Assembly: GCA_022072225.1 (NCBI GenBank)
Contig: JAJVIC010000002.1
Span: 141,876-205,875 of the forward strand
From: Bacteroidia bacterium
GTDB lineage: Bacteria > Bacteroidota > Bacteroidia > SXHM01
Direction: 5' to 3'
Length of the DNA: 64,000 nucleotides
Shown here piece by piece: positions 1 to 10,106 of this stretch. The notes under the pieces were generated by a model that did no database searches, had not been told where the DNA came from, and saw only the letters and a list, made by a program, of their open reading frames with translations. The position numbers were made by a program, and so were the translations under genes. Each line of letters begins with the position of its first letter. The first letter of the stretch is position 1.

Positions 1-46
1 GTTGTAAATAGCTTTCAGATTGTATCTTTGAAGAACTGATAAACAC
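1..46 (+). CRISPR. Terminal repeat of a type II-C CRISPR array (array lies left of the window)
   Basis: Only one repeat is visible, running from GTTGTAAATA to about GATAAACAC, roughly 46 nt. That is close to the 46-48 nt repeats I associate with Bacteroidota II-C loci. Its first 24 nt are the reverse complement of a stretch just upstream of cas9 (4954-4975) apart from one bulged base, as expected for a crRNA repeat and its tracrRNA anti-repeat. This sets the array to be read on the plus strand, towards and against the cas genes. No second repeat is found to the right, so this is the cas-proximal, 3'-terminal repeat and all spacers lie outside the window. The exact right border (46 or 47) is uncertain. 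Confidence 0.75.
2..30 (+). promoter_or_regulatory. Promoter embedded in the CRISPR repeat
   Basis: Inside the repeat, TTG (2-4) is followed after 18 nt by TATCTTTG (23-30), an exact match to the Bacteroidota -7 element TAnnTTTG with normal spacing. If active in every repeat, each spacer would have its own start site and crRNAs would begin within the repeat tail or spacer without RNase III 5' processing. This is known for Neisseria and Campylobacter II-C arrays; here it is inferred from the motif. Confidence 0.55.
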
Positions 47-125
47 TATATAAGGCACAAAGCCTAATAATAGCAAGGGTTTAAGGTTAATTCAGCAATA
101 GAAAAAATGATAGTTTATCAGAGAG

Positions 126-150
126 AAGTCCCGCTACAGGTGGGATTTTT
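126..150 (+). terminator. Rho-independent terminator at the end of the CRISPR array
   Basis: A hairpin with a 6-bp core (TCCCGC pairing with GTGGGA, 5-nt loop), extended by three weaker pairs, is followed by a T run at 146-150. The T run is on the plus strand, so it would stop pre-crRNA transcripts coming from the left just before they run into the convergent cas2 gene. Confidence 0.6.
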
Positions 151-155
151 CATTT

Positions 156-1422
<1,267 letters not shown>

Positions 1423-1426
<4 letters not shown>

Positions 1427-4400
1427 TTAGCTAACTTAATCTTCCCTGTTTTTGATACATTTACTTTAATGCCATTCATGTTATTTATGCTTGATATTCT
1501 TATGAATTTTTTAGTCTTCTTACTAAAAACAGAATCGTCAAGTTTTGTTTCTAAATGATTTCTGAAAGTGTAATCTCCTACTTGTATCTTTTGAACGCGA
1601 TATAAGTTTTTACTTATCAAGTGGTAGTTTTCTTTTTCAATTGCATTCTCTAACTCTTCTTTACTCATTTCAAAAACAAACATTTCATTTTGTTGTATAC
1701 TAACTATGAACTTGTATCCATTAGGATGATTCGTTTGTATTACAGGCAGTCCGTTTTTCTTTCTCTCGAATGCTTCCATTAGTGAGATGCATTCTTCAAA
1801 TCTTTTACCGTCTGTGTCTTCATAAATAGCAATGTGATGATTGTTGCCCCCCTTTACAAAGTCAACAGGTATTTTATTTGGTGTATTTTTTCCTGCCTTT
1901 TGATTTAAAGTTCTTCCTGATGATGCTTCATGCAATGCAGGATAATCCTTAATAGCATCTTCATCTTTAGTTGTATAGCATCGTACAGAATTAATTAATA
2001 TTCCGTTTTCTTTATTAAAATATAGAGGATTGCCTCCGTCAGCTTTCAAATTTTTAAAAGCTAATGCTGGCTCATCATTGAATTCCTTTAATCTTGCTTC
2101 TACAATTCTTCTAACATTATCATTTACAATAAAAGCAGCAGCTTTAAGGTTGAATTTATTGGTTGCTGTATATTGCAAATCATATCTCTTAACAGGTAGA
2201 TTGATAAATACAGTTACTTGTTTGAGTTCTTTATCATTAAATTTAATAGGGTCTTTTTTTAAATTTTTCAATGCGGATTTTAAATCACCATTATACTTCA
2301 GCAAATGATTCTCTATTGCTTCTTTTTGCCAGGTTACAGCACATTTTTCAATGTGCTGTAACTTACGGATGTCAATAGCTTCTTGTTTTTTATTGGAGCC
2401 ATAAACCGATTCCTCATGTAAGGATCCCCTTGGCACTAATGTCTTTTGTCCTATGTTCCCGGGTTCTTTCCCCCATCTGTCTGCTCTGACAGTTTTCAGA
2501 GTAGCTACTTTCTTTCCGGGTTTGAAAGAAATTAAAATGTTAGCTAAACTGTTTTTTACTACTTCATAATTAAATGGAGCTTTGTGCTTAATAGCTTCTT
2601 CTTTTAAATCTTTTGCAATATCAAATGTCTGGTTCAACTTATTTAACTGTTGAATATAACTTTGCTTGGTACAGGCTATAACAATAGCATCAAGAGCATG
2701 ATGCCTGTGATCAGCACGTTTTGTCCAATCTTTAATTACTTGTTTCTTTTTTCCGTTTACTTCTTTTATTTCAATTTCCTCTGGTGCAACTCTGTCAAAA
2801 TTCAAATCCATAAGTGCATCACCAAAACCCCAATTGTGCCTTAGGTAATCTGTAACAGTGCCGCTTGTGCTGTAAACGTTTCTGCAAACTTGTTTAAGCA
2901 ATTTCAGCGTTTCACTGGTAATGTATCTTGTTTCATTTAGCTGCCTGTTGATGAAATCATCAGGTATGTCTTTTCCTTCTGTTCTGAAGTAGTTCTTTTT
3001 GGTGTGAGAAAGCGAAGTGCTTTTTATACACGCAATATATTGCTCAAATACTTCATCGCTTTTTGATTTCATATAATCATAAGCGGTTTGGTTATCCTTC
3101 TCTTTATTAATATGAGTTCTTGCTATAGTCTTATTATTAAACGAATCATCAAATAATCTTGACTTTGGTATGATGTGTTCTATTTCATAAAGAGCCTTAT
3201 CAAACAGTTCTCCTAATTCAATACGTTTATTCGGCTCATAAGGACTAACACCGTTAAACTCCTTCCACAATTTATATTTCTCTTTATCTTTTTTTGATAC
3301 CCGAGAAAATCCATGTTTTAATAATTCTTCTTCTATTGCTTTGTTTTCGCCTTCGTTTTCTCGGTTGCGTTTAGTAATGCGTTGGCGTTCTTTTGCATTT
3401 TTCTTTAGGTCTCTCGCTAATTCTATTCTTATTTCATCAAAGTTGTGTCCTTCTTGATTTAAACTTTTAAGTAAATTGATCAGTTGGTTTAGGATTTTTT
3501 CTACTGTAGGATTTTTTAAAGTGTTAGGTTTTATAATTTCTAAGTCCTTTAATGAAATCAGTTTTCGATTTTCGTTTTCTTCTTTTGTTATACTTTCAGA
3601 GTGATTATATCCTGCCGCTTTACAAGCATCAGAATAAATCATTCCTTCTCGTAAATGTGGCAACAACTTTCTTCCTGTCCTTGAACTTAATGCAGCAAAA
3701 TCATTTTTAATGGGTAGCTTCATTATTTTTTCTGCTGCATCATTACTGAAAGAGTATTTTTCAATTAATGTTTTTTTCAAATCTTTTGGTTCATCAGTTG
3801 CATAAAGCAAATGCCATAAAAGATAGAAAGGATGATTAGCAAAGTCTTTAGCAGTCGAATCAAAGTTATTGTAAGGGGTAAAATCAAGATTATACTCCTT
3901 AAAAACTGCTTTCAGTTTTGTTCTGAATACATACCCTGTTATTTGTTTTTCGTAATTGATTTTATACCCTTCTCTTCCGCTTGGAAAAGCTAACTTCTTT
4001 AAAACATCCTTTGCAGTTAGTTTTTCATTCTCTGATAAATAGTGAAACAACTCATACTTTTGTTCTTTGGTAGGATAAAAAACTTCATTGCTGTAATTGG
4101 TAATCACTAATTTATTTACATCCTGCCATAATCTTAATTCTTGTGCAATAGGTGAGGAGACGGGCATACACTTATGTCCTTTTTCAAAACGACAATCACC
4201 TATTAAATGCTTTTGAGATTTTAGCTTTCGTTTGTAATAAATTATTCTGTTTCTGACTTCTTCTTTGTTTACATCAGTTAAAAAGTCAGGATAGTATTCC
4301 TTTTGTTTCTCCCAGATTAAATCAAATTCTAGCTTATAATCATCAACAAGAAAAATATTTTCCTTGTCGTTGCCCGACTTAATTCTGTAAATAGGATTCT

Positions 4401-4926
4401 GTTTTAACTTATGATAGAAATAACTACCAACAGTTTTATAATTCTCATATAGATGTTTGCTTCTGTTTTTTATTTTTTCAACATAATCTGTATTTGTTTC
4501 CTCCTCGCCTGTAGCTTTTCTGCTGTCAATATATCCTCGCTTTTGATTTAAGTGAAACCAAATCCGAGCTAATTCCTGTAATGATATTTTTTCTGAAAGG
4601 GCTTTGTGTCTGAGACCATATAATTCCAGTGCACTTAAACCAAATAGTTTTGCATCTAATTCCCATAGATTATTTCGTTTCAAAAAATCAATAAGAAAGT
4701 GTTTCCTTAATTTATATCGGTGATTATTTCTTCTCGCAGAGCGCTTCAAACGCCTGTCAGCATTTTTAGAAGTAGAAATTCCTTTGCTGAAATTTGTAGA
4801 GGTTTCACTATCAATAGGTATAATACGAACACCTGATTTTACAAGGTCTTGCTTGTTATCTTGTTCGTTTACTATTGCCCATCCTATAGATGCTACACCT
4901 AAATCTAATCCCAATATTTTTTTCAT
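1423..4926 (-). CDS. cas9: Type II-C CRISPR RNA-guided endonuclease Cas9
   Basis: At 1167 residues this is mid-sized for II-C. RuvC-I is the LGLDLGVASIGWA start with catalytic Asp8. An arginine-rich bridge helix follows at about residues 56-75. RuvC-II holds the Glu of IRIELARDLK (about 500). The HNH nuclease shows EIEHIIPKSRLFDD (about 580) followed by the Asn-rich helix. RuvC-III has the HRHHALDA motif (about 742). The last 350 residues should hold the wedge and PAM-interacting domains, which set a PAM not predictable from sequence. All catalytic residues are present. The start lies only 17 bp from the divergent tracrRNA promoter element, so the cas9 mRNA leader should be antisense to tracrRNA. 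No internal stop or frameshift is present. Confidence 0.97.
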
Positions 4927-4942
4927 CGTGTTATATTTTATT

Positions 4943-4950
4943 TACTTTTG
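4943..4950 (+). promoter_or_regulatory. tracrRNA promoter -7 element
   Basis: TACTTTTG is an exact TAnnTTTG match lying 3 nt before the anti-repeat, which puts the start site at or very near the first anti-repeat base. I see no convincing TTG at the expected -33 position. It sits in the cas9 5' region on the opposite strand. Confidence 0.55.
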
Positions 4951-4953
4951 TGC

Positions 4954-5041
4954 TACAATCTGAAGCTATTTACAATAAGGATTTATTCCGTTGTGAAAAC
5001 ATTCAAAGCGGTCCTGCAGCAATGCGGGATCGCTTTTTTTA
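4954..5041 (+). ncRNA. tracrRNA of the II-C system
   Basis: The 22-nt anti-repeat (4954-4975) is complementary to nucleotides 2-24 of the CRISPR repeat with a single bulged base. It is followed by an A/T-rich linker with a small GGA/TCC hairpin and then a strong 13-bp terminator hairpin (5005-5036) with a T run. A transcript from the TACTTTTG promoter would be about 85-90 nt, the usual size of a II-C tracrRNA. It would pair with crRNAs for RNase III processing and Cas9 loading. It is encoded divergently from cas9, about 30 bp from the cas9 start. Confidence 0.85.
5005..5041 (+). terminator. tracrRNA terminator hairpin
   Basis: AAAGCG pairs with CGCTTT at the base, and GTCCTGC with GCGGGAT above it including G-T pairs, around a 6-nt loop. 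Seven T residues follow. It serves as the 3' stem of the tracrRNA and stops transcription. Confidence 0.85.
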
Positions 5042-5206
5042 TAACCAATATTTTCTCACCTTCAAATATCCAAAAACTTTTCTAAATACCAAATTATTTT
5101 TTCCCATTCCCCATTTTCCCTTGCCTAATTTCCTGTAATTATTCCCTGCCCATCTTTTTTCTTTCCCTTCTTTCCCCTCTGCCTTCTCTTCTTCAAACCT
5201 TTTTCT

Positions 5207-5500
5207 GTATTCTAATTTCTGTTCCCTGCGTTCTTTGGTTTAATCCTTGCCTTCTTTAATTCAAATTCTGCGTTCTTTTCTTTTTTGCTTGCCTTCTTTT
5301 TTATTTTTCTTGCAAGGTTTGGTTTTTTGCCTGCGTTCTTTTTCTTTTTCCTTACGTTCTTTTCTTCAGTTCCGGCAAGGCTTGGTTTTTATTCTGGGTT
5401 CTTTTTTGTTTTTCGGGTGTTCTTCTTTTTAATGCGTACATTCTTTGCTTTTATTCCTGCATTCTTTGCATTTTTCCGGGTAATCTTTTTCTTTTTTTTA
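5207..5500. repeat. 21-bp tandem array A (14 units)
   Basis: Fourteen consecutive 21-bp units were phased by hand from 5207 to 5500 with no insertion or deletion. Typical units begin GCGTTCTTT or GCATTCTTT and are T-rich on the plus strand. Some carry GCAAGG and TTGG words. Units diverge strongly from each other yet keep exact length. Frames across it stay open only because 21 is a multiple of three; I found no ATG with a convincing start, so I do not call a gene. The rest of 5047-5798 holds T/C-rich sequence left of the array and a palindrome to the right. Confidence 0.85.
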
Positions 5501-5518
5501 TTCAGGGTTCATATTAAG

Positions 5519-5652
5519 AGATTCCTCGCTCTGGCTTGGAATGACAAGCTGATGGTGTAAAGGGGAGAGATGGCGGGCGCGCTTTGCGCACCCGCCATCT
5601 CTCCCTATATGCTGCTACATTAACTGTCATTCCGAACGCCAGTGAGGAATCT
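5519..5652. repeat. Long interrupted palindrome
   Basis: Outer arms AGATTCCTCGCT (5519-5530) and AGTGAGGAATCT (5641-5652) match 11 of 12. A second arm pair, GGAATGACA and TGTCATTCC, lies inside, and a 15-bp perfect stem (from GGGAGAGATGG to its complement, 5563-5605) is in the middle. It resembles the non-coding palindromic elements scattered between genes in Bacteroidota, and could act as a bidirectional terminator. Confidence 0.7.
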
Positions 5653-5798
5653 TTCTATTTGGAAAAGCCTGTTTTTCCGCATAAAACCCAACAATTTTTC
5701 AAAAACTGTATGTTACATACAGTTAGCCCTTTTTTATCGGGGCCATCTTTGTACCCGGAATTATTAACGCATTAATATTAACTTAAAACAAAAAAACA

Positions 5799-6485
5799 AT
5801 GAAAATCATTCCACGTTTATTTCTGAAACTGATGAACTATGAAGTGTTTGACGAGTTTGTCAAGTTTATCATCACCATGTTAACCGGCAATGTAAATTTC
5901 CCGGTAACAAATCCTACGCTGGCCGATGTGCAGACCAAGTCTGATGCCTATCATGCCATTGTTATCATCTGTAAAGACGGCAATGGTAACAAGGTGCAGC
6001 GCCAGCAGCGCAAACAACTGCGCGATGAGCTGCACACAATGATTACCGACCTGGCTTACGATGTGGCAACGCGCTCGCTGGGTGATCTGGCTATTTACCT
6101 CACCAGCGGGTTCGACTACAAAAGGCCGCGCGTACCGGCAGGCGATTTAACAGCTCCGGGAAACAACCGTTTGGCTTATACCGAAAATTCGGGCGAACTG
6201 GTAAACCGCCATAACAAGGTAAATGGTGCTTTGTTATATGTAGTAATGGTGGGTATTACAGCCGTGCCACCGGAGGTGTCGGCCACAGCCATGCTGGCTT
6301 CGGGCCCTGCTCCCGGCCCCACACCGGGTCAGGACTGGTGGATTGCCGGGGTGTCGTCATCTACTAAGTTTACCATTACAGGGCTTACCCCCGGAACTAT
6401 GTATTATACACGCTGCTTAGCCATAGGCAGCGGAGGCGATAAAATAGGTCCGTGGAGCAGTGTGGTGGGTAAAATGGCGGTGTAG
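5799..6485 (+). CDS. Uncharacterised protein with C-terminal fibronectin III-like domain
   Basis: This is a 228-residue protein without signal peptide or membrane segment. The N-terminal 130 residues form an unrecognised domain (KLMNYEVFDEF start, a QRQQRKQLRDEL helix). The C-terminal 80 residues look like a fibronectin type III fold, with the TKFTITGLTPGTMYYTRCLA stretch typical of the strand E-F region. The start ATG is followed by MKIIPRLF and preceded by an A-rich stretch. The function is unknown. It stands alone between array A and a palindrome. I considered a phage structural protein but see no phage neighbours. Confidence 0.75.
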   Translation: MKIIPRLFLKLMNYEVFDEFVKFIITMLTGNVNFPVTNPTLADVQTKSDAYHAIVIICKDGNGNKVQRQQRKQLRDELHTMITDLAYDVATRSLGDLAIYLTSGFDYKRPRVPAGDLTAPGNNRLAYTENSGELVNRHNKVNGALLYVVMVGITAVPPEVSATAMLASGPAPGPTPGQDWWIAGVSSSTKFTITGLTPGTMYYTRCLAIGSGGDKIGPWSSVVGKMAV

Positions 6486-6504
6486 AGTATGTGCATGTGT
6501 TCAG

Positions 6505-6549
6505 GTGTTCATGTGCGCACGTTATTAGATAACGTGCGCACATGAACAC
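6505..6549. repeat. Perfect 21-bp-arm palindrome
   Basis: Two perfect 21-nt arms (beginning GTGTTCATGTGCGCACG) are separated by a 3-nt loop, 20 bp after the preceding stop. There is no T run of terminator length, so it is either a structural intergenic repeat or a weak terminator. Confidence 0.8.
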
Positions 6550-6748
6550 TTCCGCAGATGATCACCTGATTAATAATCCGCCTTCCCGGGCTGAGCGGTC
6601 CGCCTCAGGCGGATAATGCCGCTCCTGACATCAGCCAATTTTATAACTGGCGTTTGCTTTTCATCCTGTCGTTATACCACCGATTGTGAGCATTTGCAAT
6701 GCGGCTACTATTCTTTATTTTTACCGCCCATAATTAATCCGGGAAAAA

Positions 6749-7153
6749 ATGACCAAACAGCTATTTGTGAATCTGCCGGTAAAAGATGTTCAGAAATCAA
6801 TGGACTTTTACACGGCACTGGGCTTTACCAACAATCCGCAATTTTCAGACGGGGAAGGAAAGTGCATGGTGTGGAGCGAACATATTTTTGTAATGCTGCT
6901 CAGTCATAAAAAGTTTAAAAGCTTTGCCACCAAACCCATTGCCGATACCAAAAGCGCATTGGCAGGACTGTTTTCGCTCTCGGTTGAAAGCCCCGGAAAA
7001 ATGAACGAAATCATGGCAAGCGCACTTAAAGCAGGCGGTATTGAGCCCCACGAACCCCGCGATTACGGCTTTATGCAACAACGTACCGTAGAAGATTTTG
7101 ACGGCCACAGCTGGGAAATTTTCTTTATGGACCTTTCCAAACTGCCCGGCTGA
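6749..7153 (+). CDS. VOC (glyoxalase/bleomycin-resistance) family protein
   Basis: This 134-residue protein has the paired beta-alpha-beta-beta-beta modules of the vicinal oxygen chelate fold: FVNLPVKDVQKSMDFYTALGF at the N-terminus and EDFDGHSWEIFFMD at the C-terminus. The latter carries the His and Glu positions that bind metal in active members. The subfamily with MVWSEHIFVML is common in Bacteroidota and has no assigned substrate. The start ATG gives the canonical module start. It is a lone gene, convergent with the next. Confidence 0.85.
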   Translation: MTKQLFVNLPVKDVQKSMDFYTALGFTNNPQFSDGEGKCMVWSEHIFVMLLSHKKFKSFATKPIADTKSALAGLFSLSVESPGKMNEIMASALKAGGIEPHEPRDYGFMQQRTVEDFDGHSWEIFFMDLSKLPG

Positions 7154-7191
7154 TATACCCTGCCTGTGTGCTTACACCTGCTGACGTATTT

Positions 7192-7650
7192 TTAACGGAT
7201 GCCCGCCATATCGGCATACCATAAAATACTGCCCTTTCGGAGTGGTTTACCATAGGCCATGCTCAGTTTTTTATAAATCAGTTTACGGTGTTTTTTTACC
7301 GTGGTCAGTTTAATATTCATCAGGCGGGCTATTTCATTTCCGGTATATCCCTGCTTGGTGAAACGTATCAGTTGCAGCTGGCGCAGTGTAAAACAAATAA
7401 TGACTTTCGGTACGGAAATATCTTTTTTTGTTTCGGCAAATAAACGGTCTAACACAGGACCTGCACCGCTTACCTGTATGGTAATGCCAAACACCAGCGG
7501 ATGCGAAAGAAGAAACGTAAACTGATGCTGAATCATGGGCACCAGCTCATGGTTTTGCAGGCCATTCAGTGTTTTTACAGGATTTACATACAGCCGGTTC
7601 CAGCCGTGTTCCAAATGTTTTTCAAACTCAAGGGTAATGTAGGGCAGCAT
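7192..7650 (-). CDS. LuxR-type helix-turn-helix regulator
   Basis: A 152-residue protein. The segment FTLRQLQLIRFTKQGYTGNEIARLMN plus the recognition helix IKLTTVKKHRKLIYKKL matches a GerE/LuxR C-terminal DNA-binding domain (about residues 85-130). The N-terminal 80 residues are a short sensory part I do not recognise. It is not a receiver, as no phospho-acceptor Asp pocket is seen. It faces away from the secreted hydrolase at 7820 across a 170-bp gap, so it may regulate it or itself. Moderate certainty on family, none on ligand. Confidence 0.75.
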   Translation of the reverse strand: MLPYITLEFEKHLEHGWNRLYVNPVKTLNGLQNHELVPMIQHQFTFLLSHPLVFGITIQVSGAGPVLDRLFAETKKDISVPKVIICFTLRQLQLIRFTKQGYTGNEIARLMNIKLTTVKKHRKLIYKKLSMAYGKPLRKGSILWYADMAGIR

Positions 7651-7819
7651 GTTTGTATCAATTAAAGGTTAATAATTAATAACACAGTACACAATCTGCC
7701 GGTGGCGTTTCACCGGGAAACAAAGATATAAAAATGCACATATCCTCAACACCGTGTTATGAACAGAACGGTGGTAGTGCCGGTGTTTTTTTCTACTTTA
7801 GTGCTGAAATTTTTTTACC

Positions 7820-8947
7820 ATGAAACTGAAACAACTGCTTTTTTCTTTTTTGCTCATAGCCGCTGCTCAGACTGCCTTTGCGCAGTGGGCCAACAAAGGT
7901 TTTACGTTTGGCGGGCTTTCCCGTCAGTACCGCATGTATGTGCCGCCCATGTATGATGCCGGCACACCGGCTTCGCTGGTACTTGCGCTCCACGGGCTGG
8001 GCGACAACATGACCAATTTCAGCGGAATAGGAATGAAAAACATAGCCGATACCGCCAATATAATTTTTGTGGTTCCGCAGGCTGTTACCGACCCGCTGGC
8101 AGGCACCGCCTGGAATTCGGGCGCGGGTTTTCTGGGTTATTATCCCAACAGTTCGGTAAACGATGTAGGCTTTATCAGTGCGCTGATTGATACTGTTTCG
8201 GCTGCCTACAGCATTAATCCGCAAAATGTTTTTTGCTGTGGTTTTTCAATGGGCGGCTTTATGACCGAGAAGCTGGCCTGTCAGTTGAGCACCAAGATAC
8301 GCTCCTTTGCTTCCGTAGCCGGAACCTTTGGCAGCGCCCTTGATTGCGACCCCTGGCGTTCGGTATGCGTTGCCCATTTTCACGGTACGGCCGATGCTAC
8401 TGTTCCCTTTATTGGTGGTGATTATGGTGTAAGTGCCGATTCGCTGGTTAACTTCTGGGTGGCTAATAATCAGTGTAACGCCAATCCGCAAATTGACAGC
8501 CTGCCCGATACACAAAGCGATGGCTATACCGTTGAAAAATATACCTACAGCGGTGGCAACGAAAACACCCGCGTTAACCTCTACAAGGTTGACGGTGCCG
8601 ACCATGTATGGCTTACCAATGCCAACGACATCAGCTATTCGGTTGAGATCTGGAAGTTTTTCAGTACCTGCGGTGGTGTTATTTCGGGCATTGAAACGGC
8701 AGAACCTGCCAACACGTCAATGGAAGTATTTCCAAACCCTGCCGGAAGTTTTATTACCGTTAAATATCCCAACTACAGGAGCGGAAACAATTATACCCTT
8801 ACCCTAACCGATTACACAGGTCAGCTGGTGCTTTCTCAAAAGCTGAACGCAGAAAACACACGCATTGACCTGAGCGCGGCAAATCTGGCCCAAGGTTTGT
8901 ATCTGTTGAATGTGGAAGGCAAAACCGCAAAACTGATAATTGAATAA
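7820..8947 (+). CDS. Secreted PHB-depolymerase-like esterase with T9SS sorting domain
   Basis: A 375-residue protein. The signal peptide (MKLKQLLFSFLLIAAAQTAFAQ) is followed by an alpha/beta hydrolase of the LpqC/polyhydroxybutyrate depolymerase type. LALHGLGDN forms the oxyanion loop, GFSMGG is the nucleophile elbow (Ser about 145), and DHVW near residue 270 holds the likely catalytic His. The last 80 residues (EVFPNPAGSF to GLYLLNVEGKTAKLIIE) form a type A T9SS C-terminal sorting domain. The enzyme is therefore exported across the outer membrane and probably anchored or released. The substrate is likely an ester polymer or oligosaccharide acetyl/feruloyl ester. It is monocistronic or with 8989. 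Confidence 0.88.
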   Translation: MKLKQLLFSFLLIAAAQTAFAQWANKGFTFGGLSRQYRMYVPPMYDAGTPASLVLALHGLGDNMTNFSGIGMKNIADTANIIFVVPQAVTDPLAGTAWNSGAGFLGYYPNSSVNDVGFISALIDTVSAAYSINPQNVFCCGFSMGGFMTEKLACQLSTKIRSFASVAGTFGSALDCDPWRSVCVAHFHGTADATVPFIGGDYGVSADSLVNFWVANNQCNANPQIDSLPDTQSDGYTVEKYTYSGGNENTRVNLYKVDGADHVWLTNANDISYSVEIWKFFSTCGGVISGIETAEPANTSMEVFPNPAGSFITVKYPNYRSGNNYTLTLTDYTGQLVLSQKLNAENTRIDLSAANLAQGLYLLNVEGKTAKLIIE

Positions 8948-8988
8948 TAAAACCGAATTTGTAAATTAGCCTCCCGCAGTAATCATTG

Positions 8989-9378
8989 ATGAAAAAATAC
9001 AGTTGCATAATCGGTGCTTTTCTTTTGCTGCTGCTGGCAGGCGGTGAGGTTTATGCACAGGGCAACCGCAATACAACACCCGGTAAGCATTACAAAGAAA
9101 AGCATGTGAGCAAAGGCACCAACCGTTATGGCAATTCCGGTTCATCGGGTACTGTTTCCAATGAAAGTTCGCAGGCAAAAACCGACAGCATCATGGCCAG
9201 CCAGAAAACAGGATCGGAAGCCAAAAAAGAATTTATGAAACAATCGGGTTTCCCTATGGGCCGCCCCGGTTATGTGTTTGACTACAAGGTGCCCCTTGAT
9301 AAAGGTGGCTGCGACTGCATTTCCAATATGCAGTGGATAACCATTGATGAAGCCATAAAACAGGGCAAACTCGAATAA
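8989..9378 (+). CDS. Small secreted protein of unknown function
   Basis: A 129-residue protein with a clear signal peptide (MKKYSCIIGAFLLLLLAGGEVYAQ). It has a polar, Ser/Gly/Lys-rich middle and a C-terminal motif GGCDCISNMQWITIDEAIKQGK with two Cys. I chose ATG 8989 rather than the upstream TTG. No family recognised. It lies 41 bp after the esterase stop and may be cotranscribed. Confidence 0.7.
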   Translation: MKKYSCIIGAFLLLLLAGGEVYAQGNRNTTPGKHYKEKHVSKGTNRYGNSGSSGTVSNESSQAKTDSIMASQKTGSEAKKEFMKQSGFPMGRPGYVFDYKVPLDKGGCDCISNMQWITIDEAIKQGKLE

Positions 9379-9491
9379 CAGGAACTTCAGTATTTGAAAT
9401 CAGTGAGCAGGCTGTATTAAAGCCGGCACACTAATTTTTTATTATTTTCGTTATACAATTAAGATGTCGAAACTTTTAAAAACTTTTCAGC

Positions 9492-10106
9492 ATGTTAGTT
9501 CCTTCCATGAATCTTGAAGAAATCCGAAAAGAAATTGATAAGGATTTTGATATTGTTTGCCGTAAATCGGTTTACGTGATGCAGGATTTATTAAAAGAAA
9601 ACCGTCCGCTAAGGGGTAATCGGATTATAAAGGTTTACGATTATTTCTCAAAGCACAAGAACAACTGGATTTACAAACTGGATTTGGATAAAAAAGGTTG
9701 TTTACACAATTATCTTACCTATTATTACAACGACCGCGGTCTTGCTGGCATTGAAGTAACACCGCAAAATAAACTGATGCTCTATTTTACCACTCATTAT
9801 TTTAAACGTTACAACGAACGCCTGAAGTTGGGTATAACCGAACCCAAAAAATTGCTGCATACGTTTATGCATAATCATACGGCTTACACATTTGAAAATC
9901 TGGGAGAAGTTTCACCGGGAATTTTTAAAATCTTTGCCTACACCAAAAACGGAGTAGCATTAGGCACATGGTTAAGAGACTTGGGGTATGTTAAAATGAA
10001 TACCTTTATTACCCACGAAATGTTAAAGGGAAATCAGTTGGAAATAAAAGCCTACAAAAGTGCCGAGCTTGATAAATACCTTGCTTCGGTTCACAAGCTG
10101 GATTAG
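9492..10106 (+). CDS. Uncharacterised cytoplasmic protein
   Basis: A 204-residue protein with no signal peptide. It has an acidic helical start (MNLEEIRKEIDKDFDIVCRK) and a middle with many aromatic residues (YLTYYYNDRGLAG, YFTTHYFKRYNERLKLG), which could be a small alpha/beta domain. A second ATG 15 bp downstream (MNLEEI) is an equally good start. The stop overlaps the convergent gene by four bases. No function can be assigned. Confidence 0.7.
   Translation: MLVPSMNLEEIRKEIDKDFDIVCRKSVYVMQDLLKENRPLRGNRIIKVYDYFSKHKNNWIYKLDLDKKGCLHNYLTYYYNDRGLAGIEVTPQNKLMLYFTTHYFKRYNERLKLGITEPKKLLHTFMHNHTAYTFENLGEVSPGIFKIFAYTKNGVALGTWLRDLGYVKMNTFITHEMLKGNQLEIKAYKSAELDKYLASVHKLD

Noticed and set aside
47-125. 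Further CRISPR repeats or a leader right of the first repeat
   Set aside because: No second match to the repeat; only a small AGGC/GCCT hairpin and then the terminator. A leader would be on the far side for a plus-strand array.
5247-5560. Hydrophobic Phe/Leu-rich ORFs in array A as membrane proteins
   Set aside because: The hydrophobicity comes from T-rich repeats; the frames begin at TTG and overlap each other.
5799-6485. Prophage structural gene
   Set aside because: A fibronectin-like C-terminus alone is weak evidence and there are no terminase, portal or integrase genes nearby.
7793-8224. 143-residue minus-strand ORF
   Set aside because: Antisense to the signal peptide and hydrolase domain of 7820-8947.
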